Shown here in pieces: positions 8,132 through 18,155 of a DNA stretch of 64,000 nt. Below the pieces are notes generated by a model. That model searched no databases and had not been told where the DNA came from. It saw only the letters and a program-made list of their open reading frames with translations. How positions within the stretch are numbered: position 1 is the first letter of the stretch; every line of letters begins with the position of its first letter. The translations under genes were made by a program, and so were the position numbers. The DNA comes from a candidate division KSB1 bacterium (GTDB taxonomy: Bacteria > Zhuqueibacterota > Zhuqueibacteria > Thermofontimicrobiales > Thermofontimicrobiaceae). The stretch spans positions 18,689 through 82,688 of the forward strand of contig JAPDPQ010000023.1 in assembly GCA_034506395.1 (NCBI GenBank), read 5' to 3'.

Positions 8132-10420
8132 ATGATGGACATGAAGATAAAATTTTATTTGATGATTGGAGTTTTGATCATCATATTGTTCGGTTCATGC
8201 ATGACCTTGATAACTGCGAGGCCGAAAAAAGTTCACTTTGCCCAACGATTACAAGTTTTCCCAATTTCCCAATTGCCATTGAAGGACAGCGCTGTCATTT
8301 ATTGGGACAATCACTTGATCCCTTTTATCGATGCCAGAAACGATGCGGATTGCGCGTTTTTGTTGGGCATGGTGCATGCGCATCTGCGGCTGGCGCAAAT
8401 GACGCTTTTGCGCCGTGTCGTGGAAGGTCGATTGGCTGAAAGCGCTGGACCCCTGGCGACTGATATCGATCATGCGATTCGGATTATTAACCTGGGGGGT
8501 AACGCTGACAGCATTATCCAAGTTCTACCCGAGGAAACCAGAGATTGGTTACAGAATTATGTGAATGGGATTAATTTTTATCAAGAGCAGATGGGGGATA
8601 GGCCTTCGGAACTTGCATTGCTGGGCATCGATATCGAGCCATGGGCGCTCGTGGATGTGATTAAGCTGGGCCGCCTGGCGTCAGCGGATGTGAACTGGTT
8701 CAACTGGTTCCAATGGCTCAAATTTCGCGAAAAGCCATATTGGCCAGAAATCTGGCAACGATTCTTAGATCAGGGCTTTCAATCCACGCCCAGCTTTCGG
8801 CCTGAGCTCAGTTTTATCCCATCAGCGATTAAATCAGGAAGCAATGCCATGGTGATCTCCGCAGAGCGATCTGCGGATGGCCATGCAATCTTGGCGACCG
8901 ATCCGCATCTGGGATTGCAATTGCCGAATTTTTGGCTGATTGCCGGCTATCGTTGCCCGTCATTCCATGTCATCGGCTTTATGCTTCCTGGGATACCTAT
9001 GGTTCTGGTCGGTCGCAATCCAAATATCGCCTGGGGCGGTACCAATATGCGCAGTGCCAGCAGCGATCTTTATGAATTGTCAGATGAGATGATTTCCCAA
9101 CTCAAGATCCGCACCGAGAAGATCAAGGTCCGATGGTGGCGCGACAAAGAGGTATTCGTTCGCACCTCATCTTTGGGTCCTGTCATATCCGATGCTCCTT
9201 TCTTTAAAAATATCGAAAAGCCATTTGCGATGAGATGGGTGGGACATCAGGCCACTGATGAATATACGGCTTTTTACCGCCTAAATCGGGCGACTAATTG
9301 GACTGAATTTCGGCAGGCGTTCGAAAGCTACGGCGTGTCAGGACAAAATTTTTTATACGCGGATGTCCAGGGTCATATTGGCATGGTTCCAGCGGTAAAG
9401 ATCCCCAGGCGCCAGCAATTGCAACCTGATGACTTTCTTTTGAACCCAAAAAATCCGCGACATCAATGGAATGGGCTACTGGGCACGTTGGAGCTACCAT
9501 TCGCATACGATCCTCCCCAGGGTTTCCTCGTCTCGGCTAATAATCGACCCTTTGTTCATGATCCCGCATTGGGTTATTTCTTTTCAGCGAACGATCGGGT
9601 GGAGCGGCTCAGCGAGCTGCTGCGACAGTGCTCCAAAGTTGATCTCGATGCGATTAAGCAGATTCAGCAAGATGTCTATGTGCCTTCTGCGATCAGATTG
9701 CGCGATCTGCTAATCGAAAAAATGGATCGCCTCGAACTGATTGAGGCGAACAATAAGGAATTTGTCGATCAGCTTCGTCAGTGGGATGGGTACTATCATC
9801 GGGATTCCAAAGGTCCAGTGGTTTTTCAGATGCTGCTTTATCACTTGATTCGAATCTATTACGGGCAAAAATACGATGCAGATTTTGCGGAAGCTTTACT
9901 CGGTTCCGAACATGCTAATAGCTTTTTGCTCCATGATCTGAAGATGGAGAACGACGCATTGTTGAAAAACACATTATCGCAGGCGCTCGAGAAGGCGAAC
10001 CCCGACGCAGGAAGATTTGATAATTGGGGCGAAATGCATCGGTTGGAGGTGAGCCATATTTTGGGGCGCATTCCACTGATCGGAGCTCGATTCCGTTACG
10101 GCAATTATCCAACGGATGGGAGCTACAATTCGGCGATGAAAACGGCGCACGCGATCACCAATCAGCGCCACGATACTTTTTACGGCGCCAATTCTCGTTT
10201 CATTGCCATGATGCGGGATTTAGATGAAAACTATTTTGTGCTATTGGGCGGTCAGGATGGTTGGTTGGGGAGCGACCAGTTTGCCGACCAGGTGCCATTA
10301 TGGTTGAAGAACGATTATATTCAAATACCGTTCCGAATCGAGACTGTCCAAAAGGTATTTCCATATCATCTTCAGCTCACACCAGGGAAAGCAGGCAATT
10401 TTGAGCCTTCGATCCGATAA
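8132..10420 (+). CDS. Penicillin-acylase-family N-terminal nucleophile hydrolase
   Basis: The protein (762 residues from the preferred ATG at 8132) has the alpha-chain, linker and beta-chain layout of penicillin/acyl-homoserine-lactone acylases. The beta-chain nucleophile is Ser237 in SGSNAMVIS, followed by the typical TDPHLGLQLP and the GRNPNIAWGGTN segment. The precursor self-cleaves before that serine. The N-terminus has a membrane-type signal with a weak lipobox (LFGSC near residue 22), so export to the periplasm, perhaps as a lipoprotein, is likely. The start at 8132 follows AAAGG with good spacing; a GTG at 8102 and ATGs at 8135 and 8141 are alternatives. The substrate is unknown: family members cleave amide-linked acyl groups in antibiotics, quorum signals or peptides. 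Confidence 0.85.
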   Translation: MMDMKIKFYLMIGVLIIILFGSCMTLITARPKKVHFAQRLQVFPISQLPLKDSAVIYWDNHLIPFIDARNDADCAFLLGMVHAHLRLAQMTLLRRVVEGRLAESAGPLATDIDHAIRIINLGGNADSIIQVLPEETRDWLQNYVNGINFYQEQMGDRPSELALLGIDIEPWALVDVIKLGRLASADVNWFNWFQWLKFREKPYWPEIWQRFLDQGFQSTPSFRPELSFIPSAIKSGSNAMVISAERSADGHAILATDPHLGLQLPNFWLIAGYRCPSFHVIGFMLPGIPMVLVGRNPNIAWGGTNMRSASSDLYELSDEMISQLKIRTEKIKVRWWRDKEVFVRTSSLGPVISDAPFFKNIEKPFAMRWVGHQATDEYTAFYRLNRATNWTEFRQAFESYGVSGQNFLYADVQGHIGMVPAVKIPRRQQLQPDDFLLNPKNPRHQWNGLLGTLELPFAYDPPQGFLVSANNRPFVHDPALGYFFSANDRVERLSELLRQCSKVDLDAIKQIQQDVYVPSAIRLRDLLIEKMDRLELIEANNKEFVDQLRQWDGYYHRDSKGPVVFQMLLYHLIRIYYGQKYDADFAEALLGSEHANSFLLHDLKMENDALLKNTLSQALEKANPDAGRFDNWGEMHRLEVSHILGRIPLIGARFRYGNYPTDGSYNSAMKTAHAITNQRHDTFYGANSRFIAMMRDLDENYFVLLGGQDGWLGSDQFADQVPLWLKNDYIQIPFRIETVQKVFPYHLQLTPGKAGNFEPSIR

Positions 10421-10639
10421 TAGTTTTTTGAAAATTTTTGAACCCAATTTCGGGAAGATGTCAATGATGATTTGTTCTCCCAACAAATTGAAATTCAACC
10501 GAAATGGTCGATGAAGATGCCCCGGCATGTGCAGCCACCGTGTTTGGAATAATCGGGTTGCAAATTTGATATCCGAAAAAATTTTGTAATAAGATTTCTA
10601 TGAATATTATTTTTGCGGGAGCATATTCAGTCTGATTTA

Positions 10640-13549
10640 TTAAATGATACTATCTGGCATGCGGACGATGTTTTTCCAGAGCAATTGCACGAATGGGTAA
10701 CAAATGACATCGCTTAAAGGGACTCTTGGGAGAATAGTTCTGCCGCGTTTCAGGGTTAGCGGCCGTGTATCAATTTCAATGGTCAGCTTGGAGCCCTCCA
10801 AACGAACTCGGGATTGAATGGGCAGTGCGGGGTTGGATTCACCTGGCAGCACAAGCACCAATGCCAACGCGGATAAAGAGCTGCTCAACTGGTCATCTCT
10901 GCTGATCGCTTGCGTGCGAAAGCGATTGCGGCTCACCAGCAGACAAGGGATACTCTGACTGGCCAAGACCCAAGCGCATGCTAATCGTATCTTCTGCTCT
11001 TCCGAAAGCTCCGAGAATGAGCTGACGGATTGATATGCTTGTATCAGCGGCTGTCGCAATGATTCAGGCAGGTTAATTCGGATGGTATGGGTTTGCGGCT
11101 GTTGAGCGCTGAGCATCGAGAACAAGACATGGCATAGCGGCCCGGTGATTGAATCAGATGGGTCAAGCTGCACATTGGCTGGAGCTGTGTGTCCGAATAG
11201 CTCTAATAGTTTTTCAAATGGGGCAGCCACTGATCGAATGATGCTGGACACAGCAGAGTCGATTAATGGATCGATGTAAGTTGACAGCTCCTCGAGGGTA
11301 TTGAGCAATCGCCCTTTTTTTGCTTCCAGCTTTTCTCGGAGCTGTGCTGGCATGGTGGGAAGCTCCCAGTCCATCGTCTGAGGTCGCTCGGGCCTCGTAT
11401 CCCGGGTCCAATAGACCAGCCGTGCTTGACCTGTTTCATCGATTTGGATCGCCCAGATCACCCCCTCCATCCAGCCAGCAGTACCAGAGTTAAAGTATCG
11501 GCTTTTGATCAATGACAGATCTGGTTTGATGATCCCTCGGGTTTGTTGAGCGATTTCATCTTCCAGCTTATTGAGCCAGGGTCGGAGCATGGGGATCAAC
11601 TTTTTCAAATTATAGAATGGTTGACTTTTGGGCGAATGGGTATGGCCCAGGCAGATGAGATTGTTGCGTTGAGCTTCATTGCCATCGACCGTCTTTCGAA
11701 TGGCGATAGTGGCACCTGTCAACGCTGCCAGCGTTTCCAGAAAAAAGACATCATCATCAGTACAACGCTCATGATCTTCAAGATGCTGGATTCGATGAGC
11801 CAGTTTTCGAGCTGGCAAATGGGCAGGGAAACTGCTGAACACCAACGCATGCGACAGCAATTCCGAAAAATCGATGACCGGAGTTCCAGCATAGGCGATC
11901 CCACCGGCGTCGATAAATGGGTCATCCAGAAAATCCAGTGGGGTAGCAATGGCGCTGACGATGAGCTTGCCGATGATGTGATTTTCGTCGCAGTTCCAAA
12001 AGTCCCATTGATGACCATGCGCCACGAGCATCGGAGCTTTTGATCTATATGGTTCCGCGTCTAAACCGAAATTGAGGATGGACTCGTCCATCGTCTTGAT
12101 GCCTTCAATGATCGCAAAGTCGTAGACTTGAAACGGCTCAGATCCTGGAATCGCCTCGAAGTAATCTTTAAGCACCGCAAACACCTCGGGATTGCGGATC
12201 GCGGCGTCGTGATTGCCATAGAGTCGGAAATAACGCCCCAAACGGTGCAATTTTGCCAGCCGCTGATAAACAGGCTGATGCGTGTCTAAAATTTCCTCGA
12301 GCTTTTGTTTAGGTCCGCGGCTGAAATCTCGATAATACCATAGCTCATCGCAATCGCCCACCTCAAGGACTGTATACCCGTTCTCCAAAGCAAAATCCAG
12401 CAGTTCACAATAGAGCTGTTGATTGCAAGAAAAATGATCGAAGGAGCCAAACTCCAACGGTTCGCGCTGGTCTGAGCGGGCATCGCGATGGATATCGCTG
12501 AAGATCAGATATTTTGGTCCATCTGGCCCTGGCGGTGGAAGCCGTTTCACGCTGAAATTAGGATCAGCTTCAATTTCATTAAATAGCAAACGCCACCAGG
12601 GCAGCGGATTCGTGATGGCGCAATAGAGCATGGCAGCGATGATCAAAAAAATCCCAATCGGTGCGAAGCGGGCCATTTTCATCAATTCCCATTCTACGGC
12701 TTCGTCGGCTTGTGCCTGTCGAATCAACTCCATAAAGACCCGAAGCACGGAAGTTGCATCTAACCTGCCAGGAGTTTGAAAGCTGGCTTCTTTTATGGTT
12801 TGTAAGATAGAGGTGAATAGATTTCCAGCGGATTGTGCAGAGCGATCCGAACAAGAGACCTGATCGTCCAGGGCAGCTTTTTGAATCAAATACTCCAGAC
12901 CGAGGCCGCTTAACAACTGACCGAACGATAATTGAAACTCTGGTCGGGCCAGAACTTTGTGTAATATCGGATTGTTTGCAGATTTGGGGAGGAGGTTCAA
13001 CTCGTTCAGTTCCCAGCGCTGATGCAGCGAGGGCTCGGTGCTGAGCAGAAGGTCGCTCAGGGCATCAGCCAATCGTTCCGGTCCGCACCATTTCAGGGCT
13101 GCTGTGAGTATTGGCCCCCAGAGTTTGGTCAAGCTTTCTCGGATGGCTCCCGACCCGCCCAGGCAACGTCGAGCTATCTCGCGAATCAAGCTATTCAGGT
13201 CAACCTTGCCTTTTAACCAAACCTCCAATAAGGTTTGAAACGCGTTTGGGCTGAGCTCTTCGGCTAATTCAGTCACCAGTTTGACCACGTGATTCCAATC
13301 TAATGTCGCACTCTCCTCAAGTACCTTCCAGACAGCAGGATAGATGTGACTTGCTTGAGCCTGGGATTTTATTAATGCAACCTTGAGCTGAGTGAGAATT
13401 AGATCAGGATCTTGCGATTGCCTCAGGGAATCGAACAACTGGTCCAGGCTAGTCTTCATGGCAGCAATGAACGGAGGCCGCTCGCCACTGGTTTTGAATT
13501 TGGTATACGCATCTATCAGATCGTTGAGTAAAGAATCGAAAAAGCTCAT
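10640..13549 (-). CDS. Large membrane-linked metallophosphoesterase
   Basis: The 969-residue protein has a calcineurin-like phosphoesterase domain at about 345-690 with all metal motifs: D352-x-H354 (FSDIHRD), G398-D399-C-D401 (EVGDCDELW), G445-N446-H447-D448, H511-G-H513 and G635-H636-T637-H638. Residues 1-290 form an all-helical region with no family I recognise, and 296-318 is a single hydrophobic helix just before the catalytic domain. Residues 730-969 form a further unrecognised region. The family hydrolyses phosphodiesters or phosphomonoesters with two metal ions; substrate unknown. It lies 214 bp downstream of the unknown 430-residue gene on the same strand, perhaps one transcript. No clear ribosome-binding site precedes the ATG. 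Confidence 0.8.
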   Translation of the reverse strand: MSFFDSLLNDLIDAYTKFKTSGERPPFIAAMKTSLDQLFDSLRQSQDPDLILTQLKVALIKSQAQASHIYPAVWKVLEESATLDWNHVVKLVTELAEELSPNAFQTLLEVWLKGKVDLNSLIREIARRCLGGSGAIRESLTKLWGPILTAALKWCGPERLADALSDLLLSTEPSLHQRWELNELNLLPKSANNPILHKVLARPEFQLSFGQLLSGLGLEYLIQKAALDDQVSCSDRSAQSAGNLFTSILQTIKEASFQTPGRLDATSVLRVFMELIRQAQADEAVEWELMKMARFAPIGIFLIIAAMLYCAITNPLPWWRLLFNEIEADPNFSVKRLPPPGPDGPKYLIFSDIHRDARSDQREPLEFGSFDHFSCNQQLYCELLDFALENGYTVLEVGDCDELWYYRDFSRGPKQKLEEILDTHQPVYQRLAKLHRLGRYFRLYGNHDAAIRNPEVFAVLKDYFEAIPGSEPFQVYDFAIIEGIKTMDESILNFGLDAEPYRSKAPMLVAHGHQWDFWNCDENHIIGKLIVSAIATPLDFLDDPFIDAGGIAYAGTPVIDFSELLSHALVFSSFPAHLPARKLAHRIQHLEDHERCTDDDVFFLETLAALTGATIAIRKTVDGNEAQRNNLICLGHTHSPKSQPFYNLKKLIPMLRPWLNKLEDEIAQQTRGIIKPDLSLIKSRYFNSGTAGWMEGVIWAIQIDETGQARLVYWTRDTRPERPQTMDWELPTMPAQLREKLEAKKGRLLNTLEELSTYIDPLIDSAVSSIIRSVAAPFEKLLELFGHTAPANVQLDPSDSITGPLCHVLFSMLSAQQPQTHTIRINLPESLRQPLIQAYQSVSSFSELSEEQKIRLACAWVLASQSIPCLLVSRNRFRTQAISRDDQLSSSLSALALVLVLPGESNPALPIQSRVRLEGSKLTIEIDTRPLTLKRGRTILPRVPLSDVICYPFVQLLWKNIVRMPDSII

Positions 13550-13763
13550 GAAATGATTTGAACCTTTCGGATGATGCTAAGCCACATTTTGATGATTTAT
13601 CTATCTCTGGACCAATGTATTTAGCTCCATGGCCCAAGAAAAAGCCGCTGCCTTGCGAGATCAATCATTTCTGAGGTCGGGCTAATTGATCATCATCTGC
13701 CAAGAAAACGTGGATGAATACTTCATTACTTCAGGTATCCAAATGCCATTTCTTTGCACCACC

Positions 13764-15056
13764 TCAATATGGATCCACACGCTCCCCGGTCGCCCTCAAT
13801 TGAATCTTGATTGGCAGTAGGCGCGGTCCAAACTTAGGTCTGCCTTTGACGACCTGCTCCCATAAATCTTGGGGGATTACCACTTGCCAATCGGGACATG
13901 TATAATTGTTCCAATCGCTCCCAAAGTATTTTTCTGTATAAAAATCCACTACACTTTGGAACAACCCTTCTGGCACTATGGAGCGGTCGTTCGGATCGAT
14001 GGCGTCATATTCCTCAAAAAAATCTTTCATGTATTGTTCAATATCCATGGTGGTGCTTTGGTGGACGGTATAGAATAGATTTTGAACCAATAACCATAAC
14101 ACTTCCAGCTTCTTCTGAAGCCAGGTTTGCTTGCCAAAGATTCGGAGAGACGAACGGACCAACTTAGGATACAGTGTCATGAAATAATCGATCAACTTGG
14201 CATTGTCTTTCAGATTTCTGATCTGCTTTCCCAATTGAATGCCCAATTTGTCTGAGGCACGATCCTCGATGGTATCGGCGCTGGTGGCATATCCCCACAG
14301 CAAATTGGTCAAAAGCCTGAGGTAATTCCGCTCTCGCATGGTCACTAACCACCGTTTAGTTCGCAGCTTCCGCTGCGCGATTTCAGTTGCCTCGGCGCGG
14401 CGATCGGCTTGTTCTGTATCATAAAGATAACTGACGATCGAGCAATTAAAAAAATGCCCCAAATCGATGAAACCGCCATTGCTCGTGAACACAAACCGAT
14501 TGAAAAAACCAGTTTCTGCTTCAGGTTCGCCGATGGCAGGACAAAACGTCCAGGCCAGCGCCACCAGATTGATCAGGTTATCCACTAAAGGGACAATAGC
14601 GTTGAGATTCCGCTGATAAAATTTCCGAGCGATTCGCCAGCCAAAGGGCCGTTGCTGCTCCAACTGTTCAATCTTCTTTCTCAATTTCAACTCAAGAAAG
14701 GGCAACACGATAAAACGATAATGCGCTTTGATTTTGTCACTATCCTGTTCCAAATTCAACCAGAAAAAAACATTGAACAAGTTGCCGAGCGAAGTGATCA
14801 ACGACTCATAGGAAATTGAGACCTCATCCAGATGGAGCTTTTCCAGTCGGGTTCGAATCGCTTCTGGAACCAGCGGACCGATTAACGTTTTAAAAACGAA
14901 CAATCGATCGGAACGAAAGTGTCGAATACTTTCTAAGGCCTGATGCATGGCGTCCAGAGCAGCCTGGGGGCCAATGATGTATTCAATTTTTTCTGGAAAC
15001 CTGGGGCGAATATCGAGTTGGGTTGAGGAGGTTCCAGCGCGCATTTTGGAGGACAT
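13764..15056 (-). CDS. Conserved protein of unknown function
   Basis: I do not recognise this 430-residue protein with confidence. It is soluble-looking, mostly helical, and rich in Arg, Leu and aromatic residues. The most distinctive feature is the block FTSNGGFIDLGHFF near residue 190; a Gly-Gly-Phe-Ile-Asp-x-x-His motif is remembered from the DUF4056 family, which would be the first profile to test. The start is well supported by AGGAG eight bases before ATG. It is upstream of the metallophosphoesterase gene on the same strand and divergent from the metacaspase, separated from the latter by 541 bp. A role together with either neighbour is possible but only inferred from position. Confidence 0.6.
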   Translation of the reverse strand: MSSKMRAGTSSTQLDIRPRFPEKIEYIIGPQAALDAMHQALESIRHFRSDRLFVFKTLIGPLVPEAIRTRLEKLHLDEVSISYESLITSLGNLFNVFFWLNLEQDSDKIKAHYRFIVLPFLELKLRKKIEQLEQQRPFGWRIARKFYQRNLNAIVPLVDNLINLVALAWTFCPAIGEPEAETGFFNRFVFTSNGGFIDLGHFFNCSIVSYLYDTEQADRRAEATEIAQRKLRTKRWLVTMRERNYLRLLTNLLWGYATSADTIEDRASDKLGIQLGKQIRNLKDNAKLIDYFMTLYPKLVRSSLRIFGKQTWLQKKLEVLWLLVQNLFYTVHQSTTMDIEQYMKDFFEEYDAIDPNDRSIVPEGLFQSVVDFYTEKYFGSDWNNYTCPDWQVVIPQDLWEQVVKGRPKFGPRLLPIKIQLRATGERVDPY

Positions 15057-15597
15057 CGTAACGCTCCTTTTTTTTGATGTGAATCATCGAGTCTTATAAT
15101 TTATCTCGTCGCCAATCCTTGCTGTGCGCCCCATAAAAATGCAGATGAAGAAGATATGGATCTAAACTTACGCGATCAAACCAGACCCGATCAATTTGGT
15201 AAGCTAAAATCAAAATGCGAAGAAGCGATGAATTTCGAAAGCCAGCTATGGGATTTTTTCCATTCAGCCATGAAATTGGTATTGAGCGAAAGCGGCTCCC
15301 AGATACTAAAGGTGCAAGCGAGTCGATCGATTATCGGCGAGATGTCCGAATATTTCTGCTCCTGATTTCGGATTCGCTCATTGATGTTCCGTTCTATCAT
15401 CATTTCGGAAGATGATCGCGCTAAAAATGTAGCAATTGCTTTCATAAAAATCAAGCAAAATTTAGGCTATGATGATTTTTGCGCTTGACATTGAAAAAGA
15501 AATCATATAAATTGCCTTAGAATTCAGAATGATAAAAGGAGCTGTCCGTAATTGGTTCTGGGAATTTATAGGCACAAATTTTGGAGGGATGAATTAA
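15057..15597. other. Divergent intergenic region, 541 bp
   Basis: The gap separates the divergent unknown gene and the metacaspase. Overlapping short reading frames exist on both strands (for example 15156-15365 on plus and 15191-15454 on minus), but neither has a ribosome-binding site or recognisable product. A promoter candidate for the metacaspase is near its 3' end. Confidence 0.45.
15485..15513 (+). promoter_or_regulatory. Candidate promoter of the metacaspase gene
   Basis: A consensus TTGACA at 15485-15490 is followed by TATAAA at 15-bp spacing or TAAATT at 17-bp spacing. The start codon is about 85 bp downstream, with GGAGGG at 15582-15587 as its ribosome-binding site. Confidence 0.45.
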
Positions 15598-16386
15598 ATG
15601 AGTAAGCGGGCATTGTGTTTGGGGATCAATGACTATCCCTACAAAGACATGGATTTAAAAGGGTGTGTGAACGATGCCTTGGCCTGGGCTGAGCTGCTGA
15701 GTGATCATTTTGACTTTCCTCGTACTGATGTAAAAGTCCTTCTCAATGCAGAAGCGACCAAAAAAAGGGTTATGGCGGCGTTGAAAGACCTATTGGCCAA
15801 GGCCCAGGCGGGTGATGTGCTGGTGTTTGCCAATTCTTCTCATGGAACGTATTTACCAGACAAAGATGGGGATGAGGATCGGTATGATGAGGCGATCTGT
15901 CCTTTTGATGTCGAAGATCAAGTGATTGTGGATGATGAGTTGCGAGAGTTATTTGCCGATCTACCCCGTGGCGCAAAATTGACTGTGATTTCGGATTCCT
16001 GCTTTTCGGGCACGGTCACGCGCATTCTCGTTCCGCGAGAGCGACGATGTCGCTTTCTCAACCCATCGCTGCGAGGGGTTCCAGAACTAAAAGACTCGAT
16101 CCGTGCCAAGCCAAACCGGTATCAAAAATATCCCGAATCGATGATGAAAGAACTTTTGATCAGCGCTTGCTCTGATATCGAGTATTCGTATGAGGCGAAC
16201 ATCGGTAACTGCCATCATGGAGCAATGACTTATTTCGCTCTGGAGGCGATTCGGAATGCCAATTATCACCTCACCTATCTTGAGCTGATCAAATATGTTC
16301 AAAAAAAGATGGTGGAATTCGGCTTTCCACAACATCCTCAATTAGAAGGCAAAGCTGAAAAGAAAAATCAGTTGATGTTTGTGTGA
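15598..16386 (+). CDS. Metacaspase / caspase-family peptidase (C14)
   Basis: The 262-residue protein is a compact caspase-fold (p20-like) domain. The first strand RALCLGINDYP, the CVNDALAWAELL helix, the catalytic His82 in ANSSHGTYLPDKDGDE and the catalytic Cys135 in SDSCFSGT are all present in order. The acidic loop after the His is typical of metacaspases, which cleave after Arg/Lys and often bind calcium. No signal peptide, membrane helix or extra sensing domain is visible, so it is a stand-alone cytoplasmic protease whose trigger must come from elsewhere. It is divergent from the unknown gene and metallophosphoesterase. A second caspase-fold gene, CHAT type, lies 10 kb away. Confidence 0.9.
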   Translation: MSKRALCLGINDYPYKDMDLKGCVNDALAWAELLSDHFDFPRTDVKVLLNAEATKKRVMAALKDLLAKAQAGDVLVFANSSHGTYLPDKDGDEDRYDEAICPFDVEDQVIVDDELRELFADLPRGAKLTVISDSCFSGTVTRILVPRERRCRFLNPSLRGVPELKDSIRAKPNRYQKYPESMMKELLISACSDIEYSYEANIGNCHHGAMTYFALEAIRNANYHLTYLELIKYVQKKMVEFGFPQHPQLEGKAEKKNQLMFV

Positions 16387-16424
16387 TTGGTTTCTAATAT
16401 GAAAATCGGGTCCAGCAAAAATGG

Positions 16425-16453
16425 GGTCATTCCGAGCGCAACAAGGGATCTTG
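16425..16453 (+). repeat. Short dispersed GTCATTC-type element
   Basis: GTCATTCCGAGCGCAACAAG followed by GGATCTTG lies in the non-coding gap between the convergent metacaspase and TolC genes. It is the clearest plus-orientation copy of the element also seen at 29283 and, reversed, at 7954. Confidence 0.5.
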
Positions 16454-16613
16454 TTAGAAATTGCAATTTGGATTGAGGAAGTGCCTGCATGCTTAGGCAT
16501 GAGATTTTACCAGTTGATAAAGATTTAAAATAAGAATTGATTAAAGTCGGACTGAAACAGCTTGTTTTGTACCCGATTTCATCTGAAAAAGACAGATGGA
16601 ATTGTTGGATGAA

Positions 16614-18143
16614 CTATTCGTATTTCGATGGATCATCGATTCCTCTCCGTTCCAACAGCGTTCCTTCCATGAGGTAGAGGTTTACCAGCGCATTGAGATA
16701 AGCCACCATGGCACGGGCTTCGTTGAGCTGACTGGCGATGAGATCGCGCTGGGCCTGCAGCACCAGAAAATTGGTCGATTTTCCCACCCGAAATTTCTCC
16801 AGTTCAGCATCGAGCTTTTTAGTCTGAAGCTCGCGGGCGACTCGAGTGGCTGAAATTTGTTCGCGCGAGCGAAGCACCTCGATATAGGCCGACCGAACGT
16901 CCCATTGAACCAATTGTTCCATATTATGCAAGGCCAATTCCTGTTGCTCCTGACTGTACTTGGCTCGTGCGTATTGAGCAATTGCCTTGCGATCGGTTAA
17001 CGGGAAACTGAATGACAAACCCCCGTTGATCTCATAGAAAGGACTTTGGACATCGGGGATGGCTTCGCGAAAAGTTTTGGAATAGGTAGTTCGGCCCAGC
17101 GTAATGAAAAAATCCAACCGTGGCAATAAACCATTTCGGGTCCGGGCAATTTCAACGTCACCTTTTTTAAGCGAGAGGCGAGCCTGTTTCAAATCCGGGC
17201 GATATTTCATGGCCAATTGTTCGTGGATTTCCAGTGCATCGAGCGTATCGGTTGGAACAAAGGGTCGATCGAGCGGCCAGGGCACGGTGTTCCATGAAGG
17301 GGTCTGGGATGGATTGAGAAGATAAAGCAAGCGCAGCCGAGCTTGCTCGTAACGGCTCTGGGCATCGATCAGCGCTTCCTTGCGAGTAGCTACTTCGGCG
17401 TGAACCGCCGCCAGTTCCAGCTCCGGCAGCTTGCCAACAGCCACCCGTTCCTGAGATTCTTTTAGCTGTTTGTTGGCCAGTTCCAACGATCGCTGCTGAA
17501 TGTTGATCTCCTCTCGGGTAAGATAAAGGTCCCAATAAGCTTTCTCAACGCTGGCAATTACTTCCTCTGCCACACGACGCAGCTCTGCTCGCGAGATCTC
17601 ATAATCGAGCCGGGCACGCCGGAGGCTGGCCAAATTAGCCCCAAGGCCAAAACCTTGTAACAGCGATTGCGTAATGGTGATCCCAACGTTGCCTGAGTAT
17701 TGATCCGTATAAATGTTGGACAGTGATGTGCTCATCGATGCATTAGCCGAAACGGACGTCCCAAATGGCAGGTTCTGAGAGAGCCCAGCGTCGTACTGCG
17801 AGCGATCCGTAACCAACTCGAACGGTTCTGGTCGCGATCCGAGAAATCGTTGTTGTTTGGTCTTGGTCTTATTGATGGAAGCTGAGATGGTCGGGTCGTA
17901 AATCGCACCTTGCTCCTTCACCACCGTCTGGCTGATTTTCGGGGTCAGCCGCTGAATGGAGAGGCTTGGATTGTGCTCCAAGGCGGTTAAGATTGCTTCC
18001 CTGAGATCAATTTTCAGGGTATCGGCCGATTTCAATTGCTGAAAAGGGTTTTGATCCCCAGAATCATCCGCAAGTGCCAACTCGAATATGAGCGACGCTG
18101 AGAACATGATCAGCATAATTGTATTCAATGCTCGTTTTTTCAT
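16614..18143 (-). CDS. TolC-family outer-membrane efflux protein
   Basis: The protein (509 residues from the ATG at 18143) has a signal peptide ending around ALA, then two outer-membrane-efflux repeats of long helices and short strands. Typical segments are LREAILTALEHNPSL, the mid-protein helix VEKAYWDLYLTREEI, and KYRPDLKQARLSLKKGDVEIA. These proteins form a trimeric tunnel across the outer membrane and periplasm and dock onto RND or ABC pumps. The ATG is preferred to a TTG four codons earlier because GGAAAG precedes it correctly. It lies 250 bp downstream of the RND pump gene and 3.8 kb from the membrane-fusion gene, giving a complete tripartite system. Confidence 0.9.
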   Translation of the reverse strand: MKKRALNTIMLIMFSASLIFELALADDSGDQNPFQQLKSADTLKIDLREAILTALEHNPSLSIQRLTPKISQTVVKEQGAIYDPTISASINKTKTKQQRFLGSRPEPFELVTDRSQYDAGLSQNLPFGTSVSANASMSTSLSNIYTDQYSGNVGITITQSLLQGFGLGANLASLRRARLDYEISRAELRRVAEEVIASVEKAYWDLYLTREEINIQQRSLELANKQLKESQERVAVGKLPELELAAVHAEVATRKEALIDAQSRYEQARLRLLYLLNPSQTPSWNTVPWPLDRPFVPTDTLDALEIHEQLAMKYRPDLKQARLSLKKGDVEIARTRNGLLPRLDFFITLGRTTYSKTFREAIPDVQSPFYEINGGLSFSFPLTDRKAIAQYARAKYSQEQQELALHNMEQLVQWDVRSAYIEVLRSREQISATRVARELQTKKLDAELEKFRVGKSTNFLVLQAQRDLIASQLNEARAMVAYLNALVNLYLMEGTLLERRGIDDPSKYE

Positions 18144-18155
18144 TGTTCTTTCCAA

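Noticed and set aside
11543..12043. A 166-residue plus-strand frame inside the phosphoesterase gene
   Set aside because: It is antisense to conserved metal-binding motifs and carries no family signal.
15156..15365. Small plus-strand reading frame between the divergent genes
   Set aside because: No ribosome-binding site, no recognisable product, and an overlapping minus-strand frame is equally long.
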